NCBI RefSeq assembly: GCF_001613935.1
Contig: NZ_LQCI01000023.1
Coordinates: 124,001-188,000 of the forward strand
Length of the DNA stretch: 64,000 nucleotides
Source: Amycolatopsis regifaucium
GTDB taxonomy: Bacteria; Actinomycetota; Actinomycetes; Mycobacteriales; Pseudonocardiaceae
Direction: 5' to 3'
Shown here piece after piece: positions 43,676 to 52,741 of this stretch (position 1 is the stretch's first letter; the number at the start of each line of letters is the position of its first letter). The translations under genes and the position numbers were made by a program. The notes below the pieces were generated by a model. The model was not told the DNA's origin. It worked only from the letters and a program-made list of their open reading frames with translations, and ran no database searches.

Positions 43676-45091
43676 TCAGGCGGCCGGCTTGAGGTCCCCG
43701 GGGTAGAGGAACTCGGGCGCCGGTTTGGTGTTGCCGTAGAACCACGCGTCGAAGAAACCCTGGAGGTTCTTGTGCGCGACGCGCTCGGCGAACTTCTGGA
43801 ACTCCGGCAGGCTCGCGTTGCCGTCCCGGTGCAGGGCCGGCCACGTCTTCAGGACGCGGTCGAACGGGGCCGCGCCGATGTAGTTCTTCAGCGCGTGCAG
43901 CGCCACCGGGCCCTTCGAGTACACGTACGTGAACTCGTTGCCGGGCCCCATGTCGTACAGTTTCCCGGCCCAGAACCGGTCCGTCGCCTTCTGCACGGCG
44001 GACAGGTAGCGCGCCTTGAGGTCCTGGCCCGACTTCGCTTCGGACCACATCCACTCCGCGTACGAGGCGAAGCATTCGTTGAGGCAGACGTCCTTCCACT
44101 TGTCGACGGCGACCGAGTCACCCCACCACTGGTGGGCGTTCTCGTGCACGATCGTCGGGACGTTGCCCGCCGCGCCCGAGTAGATCGGCCTGCTCAGCGT
44201 CTCCAGCGAGAACCCGATCGGCTCGGCGAGGAAGATGCCGCCCGCGGCGTCCACCGGGTACCGGCCGAACTTCGACGACAGGAAGTCGATGATCTCCGGC
44301 AGCCGCGCCTCGGCCTGCTTGGTCGCGGCGGGGGTGCCCGGGGCGTAGGCGTTGACGACCGGGGTGCCGTCGGACAGCTTCGTCCGCTCGAACTCCCATT
44401 TGTCGATCGCGACCGTCGTCATGTACGGCACCGCCGGGGTCTCTTCGGCCCAGACGTACGTGGTGCCCTTGTCGCCCTTGAACTGCCCGCGCTCGCGGCC
44501 GTTCGAGATGACGCCCCATTCCGAGGGCACGGTGATCGCGAGGTGGAAGGTCGCCTTGTCGCGCGGGGTGTCGTTGACCGGGTACCAGGTCGTCGCGGAC
44601 TTCGGCTCGCCCGCGACGAACGCGCCGCCGGATTTCGCGTACTGCCAGCCGTTCGGGCCCAGCGACGGATCCTCGATGGGCTGCGGGACGCCGTGGTAAG
44701 CGATCTCGGCGGTGAACCGCTCGCGGACGCGCAGCGGGCGGGCCGGGGTGATGACCAGTTCGTGGTCACCGGTCCGTGTGAAGGTCGCCGTCCGTCCGTT
44801 GACCCTGACCGAGTCGACGGTCAGCCCGTGCAGGTCGAGGTTGAACGAACTGAGCGCCTGTGTCGCCCGGCCGGTGATCGTCTGCAGGCCGGTGAGCTGC
44901 TTGGTCGCCGGTTCGTAGCCGATCTTCAGGTTGTAGTCGCCGACGTCGTAGCCGCCGTTGCCGTCCTGCGGATAGTAGCTGTCGCCCGCGCCGTCGGCGC
45001 CGGGTTTGCCGGTGTCGGCGAGGGCGGTCCCACCGCCGAGGACACTCGCGGCCAGAACGGCGGCGATGACGGCCACACTCCGGTTCCTCAT
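43676..45091 (-). CDS. Secreted M1-family metallopeptidase (active-type)
   Basis: This 471-residue protein has a signal peptide (about 1-25, ending TALADTG). A short YYPQDGNGGYDV segment then leads into the beta-rich M1 N-domain and the catalytic domain. The zinc motif is His316-Glu317-x2-His320 in VHENAHQWWG, with Glu339 (LNECFASY) as third ligand. It lacks the classic GAMEN motif, having GFSLETLSRP there instead. It should be an extracellular aminopeptidase of the short M1 type. Two paralogues with the same layout lie at 54.0 and 61.5 kb. Confidence 0.92.
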   Translation of the reverse strand: MRNRSVAVIAAVLAASVLGGGTALADTGKPGADGAGDSYYPQDGNGGYDVGDYNLKIGYEPATKQLTGLQTITGRATQALSSFNLDLHGLTVDSVRVNGRTATFTRTGDHELVITPARPLRVRERFTAEIAYHGVPQPIEDPSLGPNGWQYAKSGGAFVAGEPKSATTWYPVNDTPRDKATFHLAITVPSEWGVISNGRERGQFKGDKGTTYVWAEETPAVPYMTTVAIDKWEFERTKLSDGTPVVNAYAPGTPAATKQAEARLPEIIDFLSSKFGRYPVDAAGGIFLAEPIGFSLETLSRPIYSGAAGNVPTIVHENAHQWWGDSVAVDKWKDVCLNECFASYAEWMWSEAKSGQDLKARYLSAVQKATDRFWAGKLYDMGPGNEFTYVYSKGPVALHALKNYIGAAPFDRVLKTWPALHRDGNASLPEFQKFAERVAHKNLQGFFDAWFYGNTKPAPEFLYPGDLKPAA

Positions 45092-45285
45092 TCACGCTCC
45101 AGTCGATCGGCTGTCATTTGGTCCCGAACCTAACCCCGTGACCTCGGCCGTCCGCCCGGAAAGCTCCTCCGTGCCCGGATAATCCCCACTTCCGTCGCTT
45201 GAGCAGAGCCTGGAAACCGGGACAGCGCGCTTTGAGATGCACAGCCTAGGGGCTGACCGGTCGCGGGTTCTGGAAAGCTGGGGCC

Positions 45286-48200
45286 GTGCGTGTGACGCTG
45301 CTGGGCCCGGTCGGAGCGGAGGCCGGTGACGGCACCCCGGTCGACATCGGCGGTGTCCGCCTCCGCATGCTCTTGGCCAGGCTCGCGCTGGACCCCGGCC
45401 GCGGCGTCCCGGCGGCGGCGCTCATCGACGGTCTCTGGGGCGAGGAACCGCCCTCCGACGCGGCGAACGCACTCCAATCCCTGGTCTCGCGGTTGCGCAA
45501 GGTACTGCGTGCCGACGACGTCACCCTCGATTCGGGCCCCGGCGGCTACCGGCTGGACATCGCCCGCGAGGACGTCGACGTCTTCCGTTTCGAACGGCTG
45601 GCGGCGGAGGGCCGCGCCGAGCTGGCGGCGGGCCGGGACTCGGCCGCGGCCGCGATCCTCGCCGAGGCGCTCGGTCTCTGGCGCGGTGAGGCACTGGCCG
45701 ACGTGCTCGAAGCCCCCTTCGCGCAGGCGCCGGCGACGCGACTTGAAGACCTGCGTCTCGAAGCCGCTGAAGATCGCTTCGAGGCGGAGATCCGGATCGG
45801 CGGGCACGACCGGGTCCTCGCGGATCTCAAGGAGGCCGCCGCGCGGAATCCGCTGCGCGAACGCCTGGCCGGGCTGTGGATCCGGGCGCTGTGCGCGGCG
45901 GACCGGCAGTCCGACGCGCTCGCCGTCTACGAAGAGGTCCGGACGGCACTGGCCGACGAGCTGGGCGTCGATCCCTCGGCCGAACTCCGCCGGCTCCACC
46001 TCGCCGCGCTGCGCGGGGAACTCGGCCCGCCGCCCGCGGCCGCCGACCATCTTCCGGTGCGGTTGACCAGCTTCGTCGGCCGCGACGACGAGTTGAAGCT
46101 GGTCGCCGAACTCCTCGCCGGTGCACGGCTGGTGACGCTGGTCGGGCCAGGCGGCGCCGGGAAGACCCGGTTGGCCACCGAGGTCGCGACGCGGCATCCG
46201 GCACACGCGCGCGGCCGCGTCTGGTTCGTCCCGCTCGCCGGTGTCCGCGACCCGGGTGACCTGCCCGGCGCGGTCTTCGCGGCGCTGGAACTGTGGGACC
46301 TCGGGCTTTCACATGGCGGCGAGCCGATGCGGCGCCCGGTGGACGCGCTGGTCCGGGTCGTGGAGACGCTCGGCGCCGGTGAGTCGGTACTGGTGCTGGA
46401 CAACTGCGAACATCTGGTCGACGCGGCCGCGGAGCTGGTGAACACCCTGCTGCGACGCGTGCCGACCCTGCGAGTCCTCGCGACGAGCCGCGAGGCGCTG
46501 GCCATCGACGGCGAGACGCTGTGCCCGCTCGGCCCGCTGGCGGTACCGGACGGGAAGCCGACCGTTCCGCAGGCGGCCGAGGCGGGCGCGATCCGGCTGT
46601 TCGTCGACCGGGCGGTGGCCGTGCGCCCGGATTTCGTCCTCGACGAGTCCACCGTGGACGACGTCGCGCAGATCTGCCGACGGCTGGACGGGATGCCGCT
46701 GGCGCTGGAACTGGCCGCCGCGCGGCTGCGTTCGATGACCGTCGCGCAGATCTCGCAGCGCCTCGACGACCGGTTCCGCCTGCTGACCTCGGGCAGCCGG
46801 ACGGCGTTGCCGAGGCAGCGCACCCTGCGCGCCGTCGTCGAGTGGAGCTGGGACCTGCTCGACGACGCCGAACGCGTCCTCGCCAGACGCCTGTCGGTGT
46901 TCGGCGCCGGTGCCGAGGTCGAAGCGGTCGAAGCCGTCTGCTCCGGTGACGACCTGCCGGCCGAAGACATCCTGTACGTCCTCGGCTCGCTCGTCGAGAA
47001 GTCCATTGTGGACGCGGTGGCCGGTGACCAGGGCGAGCCCCGTTACCGCATGCTGGAGACCATCCGGGCCTACGCGGCGGAACGGCTCGACGAGGCCGAA
47101 GAGCGAGAGCGGCTGACGAAGGCGTATCACCGCTACTACGCCGAGCTCACCGAGCGGCTGGAGCCGTCGCTGCGGACAAGGGACCAGCTCACCGCCATCT
47201 CGCGGTACGACGCCGAGCACGGCAACATCGTGACCGCGTTGCGTCAGGCGATCGACGCCGACGACGTCGAAATGACGACCCGCCTGTTCAGCGGCATCTT
47301 CTGGTACTGGCTGATCAAAGGTGACAGTGACCGGGCGGAGGCGTTCGTCGCCGAGGTGCTCGCCTTCGGTGACAGGCTGGCCGAAGATTTCGCCGCCGCG
47401 TTCCGGGCGATCCGCGCGATGATGGCGATGGCACCCGGGGTCGGCGACCCCGTGGAGGGACTCGCGCTCATCGACCACTGTGTGCGGACGAAGGCGTACG
47501 AACGGGTCGCCGGGCTGGCCCTCGGCCTGCCGATGCTCGCGTTCTTCTGCAAGGAAAGGGAACTGGCCCACCGGGAGGTGACGCGTGCGCTGTCGAGCCC
47601 GGATCCGTGGGCTCGCGCCGCCGCGTCGTGGGCGCAAAGCTTCATCCTCGCCGACCAAGGTGACTCCGAGGGCGCTGACCAGGCGCGGGACAGGGCCTTC
47701 GACGGGTTCTCGGCCGTGGGCGACCGCTGGGGTACCGCGATGGCGGTCGGGATGAAGGCGTCCGACATCTCGATGTCCGGCGACCACGAAGCCGCGCTTT
47801 CGCTGTACCGGCAGGGGCTCGCCCTCGCCCTCGAACTGGGTTCGCAGGACGACGTGATCCAGCAGCGCTGGCGGCTCGCGACGGAGTACGCGCGGGCGGG
47901 TGACCTCGACACGGCGATGCGCGAGATCCGCGAGGCTGAGCGGTACGCGATCGACACGGGCAACGACCAGCTCGCGGTGATGGTGCTGGTGGGCAAGGCC
48001 GATCTGTTCAGCCGCGCCGGCCGCGTCGCCGAGGCGCGCGAGGTCGCCGCCCGGTTCCGGGAGTCGATGGACAAGGTGCCGCTCCCTGGCATGTTCGCCG
48101 ACGAGTTCGGCGGGTACATCGACACGGAAGTCGCTCTGGCCGCCGGAGATCTGGAGGCGGCCGAGCGCGCCGCCGCGATCGTCGTGAGGTCCACCGTGGC

Positions 48201-48480
48201 GCGGGGCGACATGCCCGATCTCGGGCGGATCGTCGAGGTCGTCGGTCTGATCCGGTTCCGGCAGGGCCGTCCGGACGTCGCCGTTCGCCTGCTCGGCGCG
48301 GCGAAGCTCGTCCGCGGCAGGCTCGACCTCGGCGAGCCCGCCATCCGGCAATTGACCGACGATCTCCGCGAGCATTTCGGCGAGGAGCGCTACGAAGCCC
48401 TGCTCGTCCAGGACGCGGAACTGTCCCGGGACGCGTTGCTCACCTGGGTGAAAGATGTCGTGGGTGATTCGGGTCGTTAG
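45286..48480 (+). CDS. AfsR/SARP-like regulator (BTAD-NB-ARC-type ATPase-TPR)
   Basis: This 1064-residue regulator has a winged-helix DNA-binding domain (about 1-95), a bacterial transcriptional activation domain (about 96-245, DVDVFRFERLAAEGRA onward), a STAND-type ATPase with P-loop VGPGGAGKT (286-294) and VLVLDNCEH (Walker B), and a C-terminal helical-repeat region (about 600-1050). Such proteins often govern secondary metabolism or export. It is convergent to the DrrAB-like genes. Its last codons and stop (VGDSGR*) are coded by the terminal repeat of the MITE-like copy at 48.5 kb. The start is GTG 45286. Confidence 0.88.
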   Translation: MRVTLLGPVGAEAGDGTPVDIGGVRLRMLLARLALDPGRGVPAAALIDGLWGEEPPSDAANALQSLVSRLRKVLRADDVTLDSGPGGYRLDIAREDVDVFRFERLAAEGRAELAAGRDSAAAAILAEALGLWRGEALADVLEAPFAQAPATRLEDLRLEAAEDRFEAEIRIGGHDRVLADLKEAAARNPLRERLAGLWIRALCAADRQSDALAVYEEVRTALADELGVDPSAELRRLHLAALRGELGPPPAAADHLPVRLTSFVGRDDELKLVAELLAGARLVTLVGPGGAGKTRLATEVATRHPAHARGRVWFVPLAGVRDPGDLPGAVFAALELWDLGLSHGGEPMRRPVDALVRVVETLGAGESVLVLDNCEHLVDAAAELVNTLLRRVPTLRVLATSREALAIDGETLCPLGPLAVPDGKPTVPQAAEAGAIRLFVDRAVAVRPDFVLDESTVDDVAQICRRLDGMPLALELAAARLRSMTVAQISQRLDDRFRLLTSGSRTALPRQRTLRAVVEWSWDLLDDAERVLARRLSVFGAGAEVEAVEAVCSGDDLPAEDILYVLGSLVEKSIVDAVAGDQGEPRYRMLETIRAYAAERLDEAEERERLTKAYHRYYAELTERLEPSLRTRDQLTAISRYDAEHGNIVTALRQAIDADDVEMTTRLFSGIFWYWLIKGDSDRAEAFVAEVLAFGDRLAEDFAAAFRAIRAMMAMAPGVGDPVEGLALIDHCVRTKAYERVAGLALGLPMLAFFCKERELAHREVTRALSSPDPWARAAASWAQSFILADQGDSEGADQARDRAFDGFSAVGDRWGTAMAVGMKASDISMSGDHEAALSLYRQGLALALELGSQDDVIQQRWRLATEYARAGDLDTAMREIREAERYAIDTGNDQLAVMVLVGKADLFSRAGRVAEAREVAARFRESMDKVPLPGMFADEFGGYIDTEVALAAGDLEAAERAAAIVVRSTVARGDMPDLGRIVEVVGLIRFRQGRPDVAVRLLGAAKLVRGRLDLGEPAIRQLTDDLREHFGEERYEALLVQDAELSRDALLTWVKDVVGDSGR

Positions 48481-48640
48481 AACGAACCCTCTTTTAGGTA
48501 CCTACTCGTCACCTGCGGTCTTGCTGGCGTGAAGTACATGATGGCCCCCTTCCTTGCGCCTAGCGCAAGGAAGGGGGCCATCATGTACTGGGGAAGGCAC
48601 TCAACGTCCCACCAGCGGGTGACGAAACACTCACGACATC
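48454..48640. mobile_element. MITE-like element, copy 3
   Basis: This 187-bp unit is bounded by GATGTCGTGGGTGATTCG (48454-48471) and the inverted CGAAACACTCACGACATC (48623-48640), with only a few mismatches. Inside are AGGTACCTACTCGTCACCTG and the 57-bp hairpin. It overlaps the 3' end of the AfsR-like gene and reaches to two bases from the permease stop. No coding sequence of its own is present. Confidence 0.6.
48533..48589. repeat. 57-bp hairpin identical to the 2.7-kb copy
   Basis: This palindrome matches 2688-2744 base for base. It lies between convergent genes, inside MITE-like copy 3, and could end transcripts from both sides. Confidence 0.8.
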
Positions 48641-48641
48641 T

Positions 48642-49442
48642 CTAGACGCGCTTCCGGTAAGCCCAGGTGGCGAGCGGGAAGAAGACCGCGATCGCGGCCG
48701 CCATCCAGATCAGCGAGCCGGTCAGCGGACCGGCGATCGCGCCACCGTTCATCAACCCCCGCAGCACGTCGGACATCTGCGTCACCGGGCTGATGTCGGC
48801 CCACGCCTTCAGCCAGCCGGGCATGGTGCCGGTCGGCACGAAGACGTTGCTGCCGAAGGTCAGCGGCATCAGGACCACGAACATCAGGCCCTGCACCGCG
48901 CCGGGGCTCTTCACCAGCATCCCGACGAACACCGACGCCCAGCAGAACGACAGCGCGAACGCGATGGCCAGCACGACGGCGAGCACGAACTCCGCCGGCC
49001 CGGTCTGGATCCGGTAGCCCATGATCGTCGCGACGATCATCAGCACGGTGATGCACACCAGGTACCGCACGATGTCGGCCAGTACGGCGCCGACCAGCGG
49101 CGCGGACCGGGAGATCGGCATCGCGCGGAACCGGTCGAACACGCCCTTGGTGACGTCGGTGTTGAGCTGGACGCCGACGGTCATGCTGGCCTGCAGGATG
49201 TTGAACACCATGATGCCGGGCACGATCATCTGCAGGTAACCCTCGGTGCTGCCCATGATCGCGCCACCGAAGAGGTAGACGAACATGACGAGGAAGATGA
49301 TCGGCGCGATGGTGACGTCGGCCAGCTGCTCCGGATTCTTCCGGATCTTCAGGATGCCGCGCCAGGCAAGGGAAAGCCCGTGCTGAACGCCGCTGGACAG
49401 GGAAACGCGCCGTGGTGGGGCGGGCGCGGCGATGGTCGTCAT
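48642..49442 (-). CDS. ABC-2 type transporter permease (DrrB-like)
   Basis: This 266-residue inner-membrane protein has six predicted segments. FDRFRAMPISRSAPLVGAV and FVPTGTMPGWLKAWADISPV are typical of daunorubicin-resistance (DrrB) type permeases. With the ATPase it would form a drug exporter. ATG 49442 overlaps the ATPase stop (ATGA), so the two proteins are made together. The stop abuts a MITE-like element. The exported compound is unknown. Confidence 0.9.
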   Translation of the reverse strand: MTTIAAPAPPRRVSLSSGVQHGLSLAWRGILKIRKNPEQLADVTIAPIIFLVMFVYLFGGAIMGSTEGYLQMIVPGIMVFNILQASMTVGVQLNTDVTKGVFDRFRAMPISRSAPLVGAVLADIVRYLVCITVLMIVATIMGYRIQTGPAEFVLAVVLAIAFALSFCWASVFVGMLVKSPGAVQGLMFVVLMPLTFGSNVFVPTGTMPGWLKAWADISPVTQMSDVLRGLMNGGAIAGPLTGSLIWMAAAIAVFFPLATWAYRKRV

Positions 49443-50416
49443 ACCAGGCTCCCTTCCGGAGTGGTGTCCTTTGTGGACTCGTCGGTCTTCTTGCCGGTCA
49501 GCGCGAGGAACACCTCGTCGAGGCTGGGCAGCCGCAGCGCCAGCTCGTCCGCGGTGATCCCGGCTTCGTCCAGCTTGCGGACCAGGGTGGACAGCAGGAC
49601 CGGGTCGGCGACGGGCGCGGTGAGCAACCCGGTGTCGTCGTCCCGGTTCGGCCGGGCCCCGGTGAGCCCGGTCAGGATGCGCTCGACGGCGTCGAGATCG
49701 CCGAGCGCGCTCGGCCGGACCTGCAGCGTCTGGCCGCCGGTCCGCCGCTTGAGTTCGTCGGCCCGCCCGTTCGCCACGACGTGACCGTGGTCGAACACGG
49801 TGATCGTGTCGGCCAGCTGGTCGGCCTCTTCCAGGTACTGCGTGGTGAGCAGCACCGTCGTCCCGTCGGCGACCAGCGTCCGGACCACGGCCCAGACCTC
49901 GTTGCGGGCATGCGGGTCGAGACCGGTGGTCGGTTCGTCCAGGTAGAGCACCTTGGGACGGCCGACCAGGCTCGCGGCGAGGTCGAGTCGCCGCCGCATG
50001 CCGCCCGAGTAGGTCTTGATCGCGCGTCCGGCGGCATCGGTCAGTTCGAACCGCTCCAGCAGGTCGGCAGCGCGCTTCTTCGCGTCCGCCCTCGACAGCT
50101 CCAGCAGCCTGCCGATCAGGACGAGGTTCTCCGTGCCGGAGAGGTCCTCGTCGACCGACGCGTACTGCCCGGTCAGCCCGATCATGCTGCGGACCGCCAT
50201 CGGGTTCTTGACGACGTCGTAGCCGAACACGCTCGCGTGGCCGCGGTCCGGCCGGATCAGGGTGGCCAGGATCCGGACGGCGGTCGTCTTCCCCGCGCCG
50301 TTCGGCCCCAGCACCCCGACCACCTTGCCCGCCGGGACCTCCAGATCGACCCCGTCGAGTGCTTTCGTCTCCCCATAGTGTTTGACCAGGCCCTCGGCCC
50401 TGATCGCGTGCGACAT
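49439..50416 (-). CDS. ABC transporter ATPase (DrrA-like)
   Basis: This 325-residue ATPase has Walker A GPNGAGKT (37-44), signature YSGGMRRRLDLA, Walker B VLYLDEPTTGLD and the H-loop-like TTQYLEEAD. The C-terminal extension of about 90 residues fits the daunorubicin-resistance ATP-binding family. ATG 50416 follows AGGAGG by three bases; longer open codons upstream have no support. It pairs with the coupled permease as an exporter of an unknown, probably hydrophobic, compound. The AfsR-like regulator faces it from the other side. Confidence 0.92.
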   Translation of the reverse strand: MSHAIRAEGLVKHYGETKALDGVDLEVPAGKVVGVLGPNGAGKTTAVRILATLIRPDRGHASVFGYDVVKNPMAVRSMIGLTGQYASVDEDLSGTENLVLIGRLLELSRADAKKRAADLLERFELTDAAGRAIKTYSGGMRRRLDLAASLVGRPKVLYLDEPTTGLDPHARNEVWAVVRTLVADGTTVLLTTQYLEEADQLADTITVFDHGHVVANGRADELKRRTGGQTLQVRPSALGDLDAVERILTGLTGARPNRDDDTGLLTAPVADPVLLSTLVRKLDEAGITADELALRLPSLDEVFLALTGKKTDESTKDTTPEGSLV

Positions 50417-50586
50417 GTTTCCTCCTGTGGATCTCGCCCCGCGGACAAAGGTGCCCGCCACGACTGGCAGACCGCGCACAGCGCGCTGGCAGGGGCTGAT
50501 AAGCGCTGGTAGACGCGGTGTGAGGAGGTTGTGAAGGTGTTGTGTAGAGCGCCGTCACGCCGCCGTCGATCGGCATACTCGACGAC

Positions 50587-51570
50587 ATGGTGATCGAAGA
50601 ACGGGCGCCCGCGGTCGTCCGCCGGACGCGTGGTGGCGCTCGCGGGACGCTGGTCAGCGGGCTGCTCATCGGGGCGGTCGTGCCGTTCGCGGCGCTGACG
50701 GGGTTGCGGCTCGTCGGTTACGACGGCAACACGTACACGATCGCGGCACTCGCGCTGACGCCGTACGCGGGCGTCGCGACGCTGGTTCTCGCCGTCCTCG
50801 CGCTCGGGCTGCGCCGCTGGTGGACCGGGGTCGTCGCGCTCGTGCTGACCTTCACGATCGCCGCGCTGGTGCTGCCACGCGCCTTCGCGACCGAACAGAA
50901 GGCACTCGGCGGGAAGCACGTCCGCGTGCTGGCGTCGAACATGCTCGGGGGACGGGCGGACCCGGGCAAGATCGTCGGTTACGTGAAGGAACACCAGGTC
51001 GACGTCCTGAGCCTGACCGAGATGACGCCCGAGGCGGTCACGAAGCTGGAGCGGGCCGGGCTGTTCGAGATCCTGCCGTTCCACGTGCTGCACCCGGCTG
51101 CGTGGGCGTCCGGCTCCGGGCTGGTGTCGAAGTACCCGCTCACGCCGTTGAAGCTGACCGGCGCTTCGAACTCCAAGCAGCCGAGCGCGAGTATCGACCT
51201 CGGCGACGGCGTCCGGATCGAGGTCGTCGCGGTCCATCCGGCCGCGCCGATGTGGGACAGGCACGTATGGGTCGACGAAGCGAAGGACCTGCCCTACGCC
51301 GATGCCGAGCACGACATCCGCATTCTGGCGGGCGACTTCAACGCCAGCGTCGACCACGCGCTCTTCCGTGAGCTGCTGACCAGGGGATACGTGGACGCGG
51401 CCGATCAGGTGGGGAAGGCACTGACGGGGACCTGGACGAACGGCATGGTGCCGCCGGTGCCGATCGACCACGTGCTGGCGGACAAGCGGGCGGCCATCGC
51501 GGACTTCGAGGTGCTGGAGATGCCGGGCAGCGATCACGACGCCGTCTACGCCGAGGTCGTCCTGCCCTGA
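50587..51570 (+). CDS. Membrane-anchored endonuclease/exonuclease/phosphatase-family protein
   Basis: At 327 residues, three membrane segments (about 22-42, 49-73 and 77-97) precede an EEP domain. Motifs are ASNMLGG, the metal-binding glutamate in LSLTEMTP, LAGDFNAS and the end GSDHDAV, the order found in DNase I-type and phosphodiesterase enzymes. The domain would face outside. Substrates may be nucleic acid or phospho-lipids; I cannot tell. It is divergent from the ABC ATPase gene, and its end overlaps the convergent SIR2 gene by 25 bases. Confidence 0.85.
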   Translation: MVIEERAPAVVRRTRGGARGTLVSGLLIGAVVPFAALTGLRLVGYDGNTYTIAALALTPYAGVATLVLAVLALGLRRWWTGVVALVLTFTIAALVLPRAFATEQKALGGKHVRVLASNMLGGRADPGKIVGYVKEHQVDVLSLTEMTPEAVTKLERAGLFEILPFHVLHPAAWASGSGLVSKYPLTPLKLTGASNSKQPSASIDLGDGVRIEVVAVHPAAPMWDRHVWVDEAKDLPYADAEHDIRILAGDFNASVDHALFRELLTRGYVDAADQVGKALTGTWTNGMVPPVPIDHVLADKRAAIADFEVLEMPGSDHDAVYAEVVLP

Positions 51571-52379
51571 GTGAGCAGCGCGTCCAGCGCTTCGAGGGTT
51601 TCGAGGCCGTTGCTCGCCAATGAGACACCCCGGCCGTGCCGGACCTGCGGCTCACGCGGATTGATCCGGATGAGTGAGCCGGTCGCGGCGCTGGCCAGTT
51701 CCGCATAGCGCCGCACCGTCGGCACGGCCTGCCCGGCGCCGAGTTCCACCACCACGAGGTCGCGATGCGCGCGCCGCCACGCGGTCAGCTCGTCGAGCTG
51801 GGCCTGGCTGCGGTGATCGAGCCACTCGTAATCGCCGAACATGAGGATGTTGGGCCGCGCGAGGCCGCCGCAGTGCGGGCACGACGGCAGTGGCTTCAGC
51901 GCGCGCATCGTGTTTTCGTCGATCGGGACCTCGACCTCGTCCGCCCGCCAGATGTCGGTGGTGCACCGGTCGAGACATTGCAGGTGGTGAATGGACCCGT
52001 GGGCCTCGGCCACGTGCGGGTAGCCCGCCTTCTGGAACTGACCGTCCACATTGGACGTAAAGGCGCGTGTGCCGCCGGGTTTCCGCGCTCCCCAGGACAG
52101 CAGGAGCCGGAACCCCGCGTGCGGGACGGTGGCGCGGTACAGCGCGAGCCGGTGCCCGTAGAAACCCCAGGCCAGCTCGGGATCTTCGGCGAAATGCCGC
52201 GGGTCGGCCAGTTCGACGAAGCTGATGCCCAGCCGTTCGTACGGCGGATACGCCTTCCAGAAACCTTCGTCACCCCGGAAATCGGGCAGGCCGGAGTCGA
52301 CGCCCATCCCGGCGCCGGCACAGACGAGCAGCGCGCCGGCGCCGTCGATCAGTTCCGCGGCTCGTTCGAGCTCACTCAC
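51546..52379 (-). CDS. SIR2-family NAD-dependent protein deacylase
   Basis: At 277 residues, the NAD-binding motif GAGMGVDSGLPDFRG spans about residues 22-36. TSNVDGQF, the catalytic histidine in EAHGSIHHLQC, and zinc cysteines CLDRC and CPHCG follow. Sirtuins remove acyl groups from lysines using NAD. The TSN in place of TQN is a small deviation. The start is GTG 52379, which overlaps the stop of the upstream monooxygenase-type gene by eight bases, so the two are co-translated. Confidence 0.88.
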   Translation of the reverse strand: MSELERAAELIDGAGALLVCAGAGMGVDSGLPDFRGDEGFWKAYPPYERLGISFVELADPRHFAEDPELAWGFYGHRLALYRATVPHAGFRLLLSWGARKPGGTRAFTSNVDGQFQKAGYPHVAEAHGSIHHLQCLDRCTTDIWRADEVEVPIDENTMRALKPLPSCPHCGGLARPNILMFGDYEWLDHRSQAQLDELTAWRRAHRDLVVVELGAGQAVPTVRRYAELASAATGSLIRINPREPQVRHGRGVSLASNGLETLEALDALLTQGRTTSA

Positions 52380-52680
52380 CCGGCTTCGAAGCTTGGACGA
52401 CCTCGAATTCCAGCAGCTTCGCCCCACTGGAGACGGGCTTCGCGCGCTCACCCGCGTGCGCCTCCCGCGCCGGGCCGGACGCCCACGCCTGGTACGCCTC
52501 TTCGGACTCCCACTTGGTGTAGACGAAGTAGCGGCTCTCGCCGGAGACCGGGCGGAGCAGCTCGAAGCCGAGGAAGCCGGGCTGGTTGTCGACGGCGTGC
52601 AGCCGCGCGGCGAACCGCTTCTCCAGCTCGGGGCCTGCGCCTTCGGGGACCTCGATCGCGTTGATCTTCACGACTGCCAT
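52372..52680 (-). CDS. Antibiotic-biosynthesis-monooxygenase (ABM) domain protein
   Basis: This small 102-residue protein has the dimeric ferredoxin-like ABM fold: VVKINAIEVPEG, QPGFLGFELLRPV, YFVYTKWESEEAYQAWA. Members include quinol monooxygenases and heme-degrading IsdG-type enzymes. The NFVYTKW-like region (RYFVYTKWES) and the length fit the heme-oxygenase-like branch, but that is only suggestive. It is coupled to the SIR2 gene and divergent from the FAD monooxygenase gene, 61 bp away. Confidence 0.85.
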   Translation of the reverse strand: MAVVKINAIEVPEGAGPELEKRFAARLHAVDNQPGFLGFELLRPVSGESRYFVYTKWESEEAYQAWASGPAREAHAGERAKPVSSGAKLLEFEVVQASKPGE

Positions 52681-52741
52681 GCCGCCAGCCTACGGCGAAA
52701 CTCTTTTGCGCCGCGATGTGATGCGTGGGACCTTCCGGAGA

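Noticed and set aside
45286..50416. Secondary-metabolite gene cluster around the AfsR-like regulator and DrrAB-like exporter
   Set aside because: No biosynthetic enzyme lies beside them; the genes converge and are separated by a repeat, so a shared pathway is not supported.
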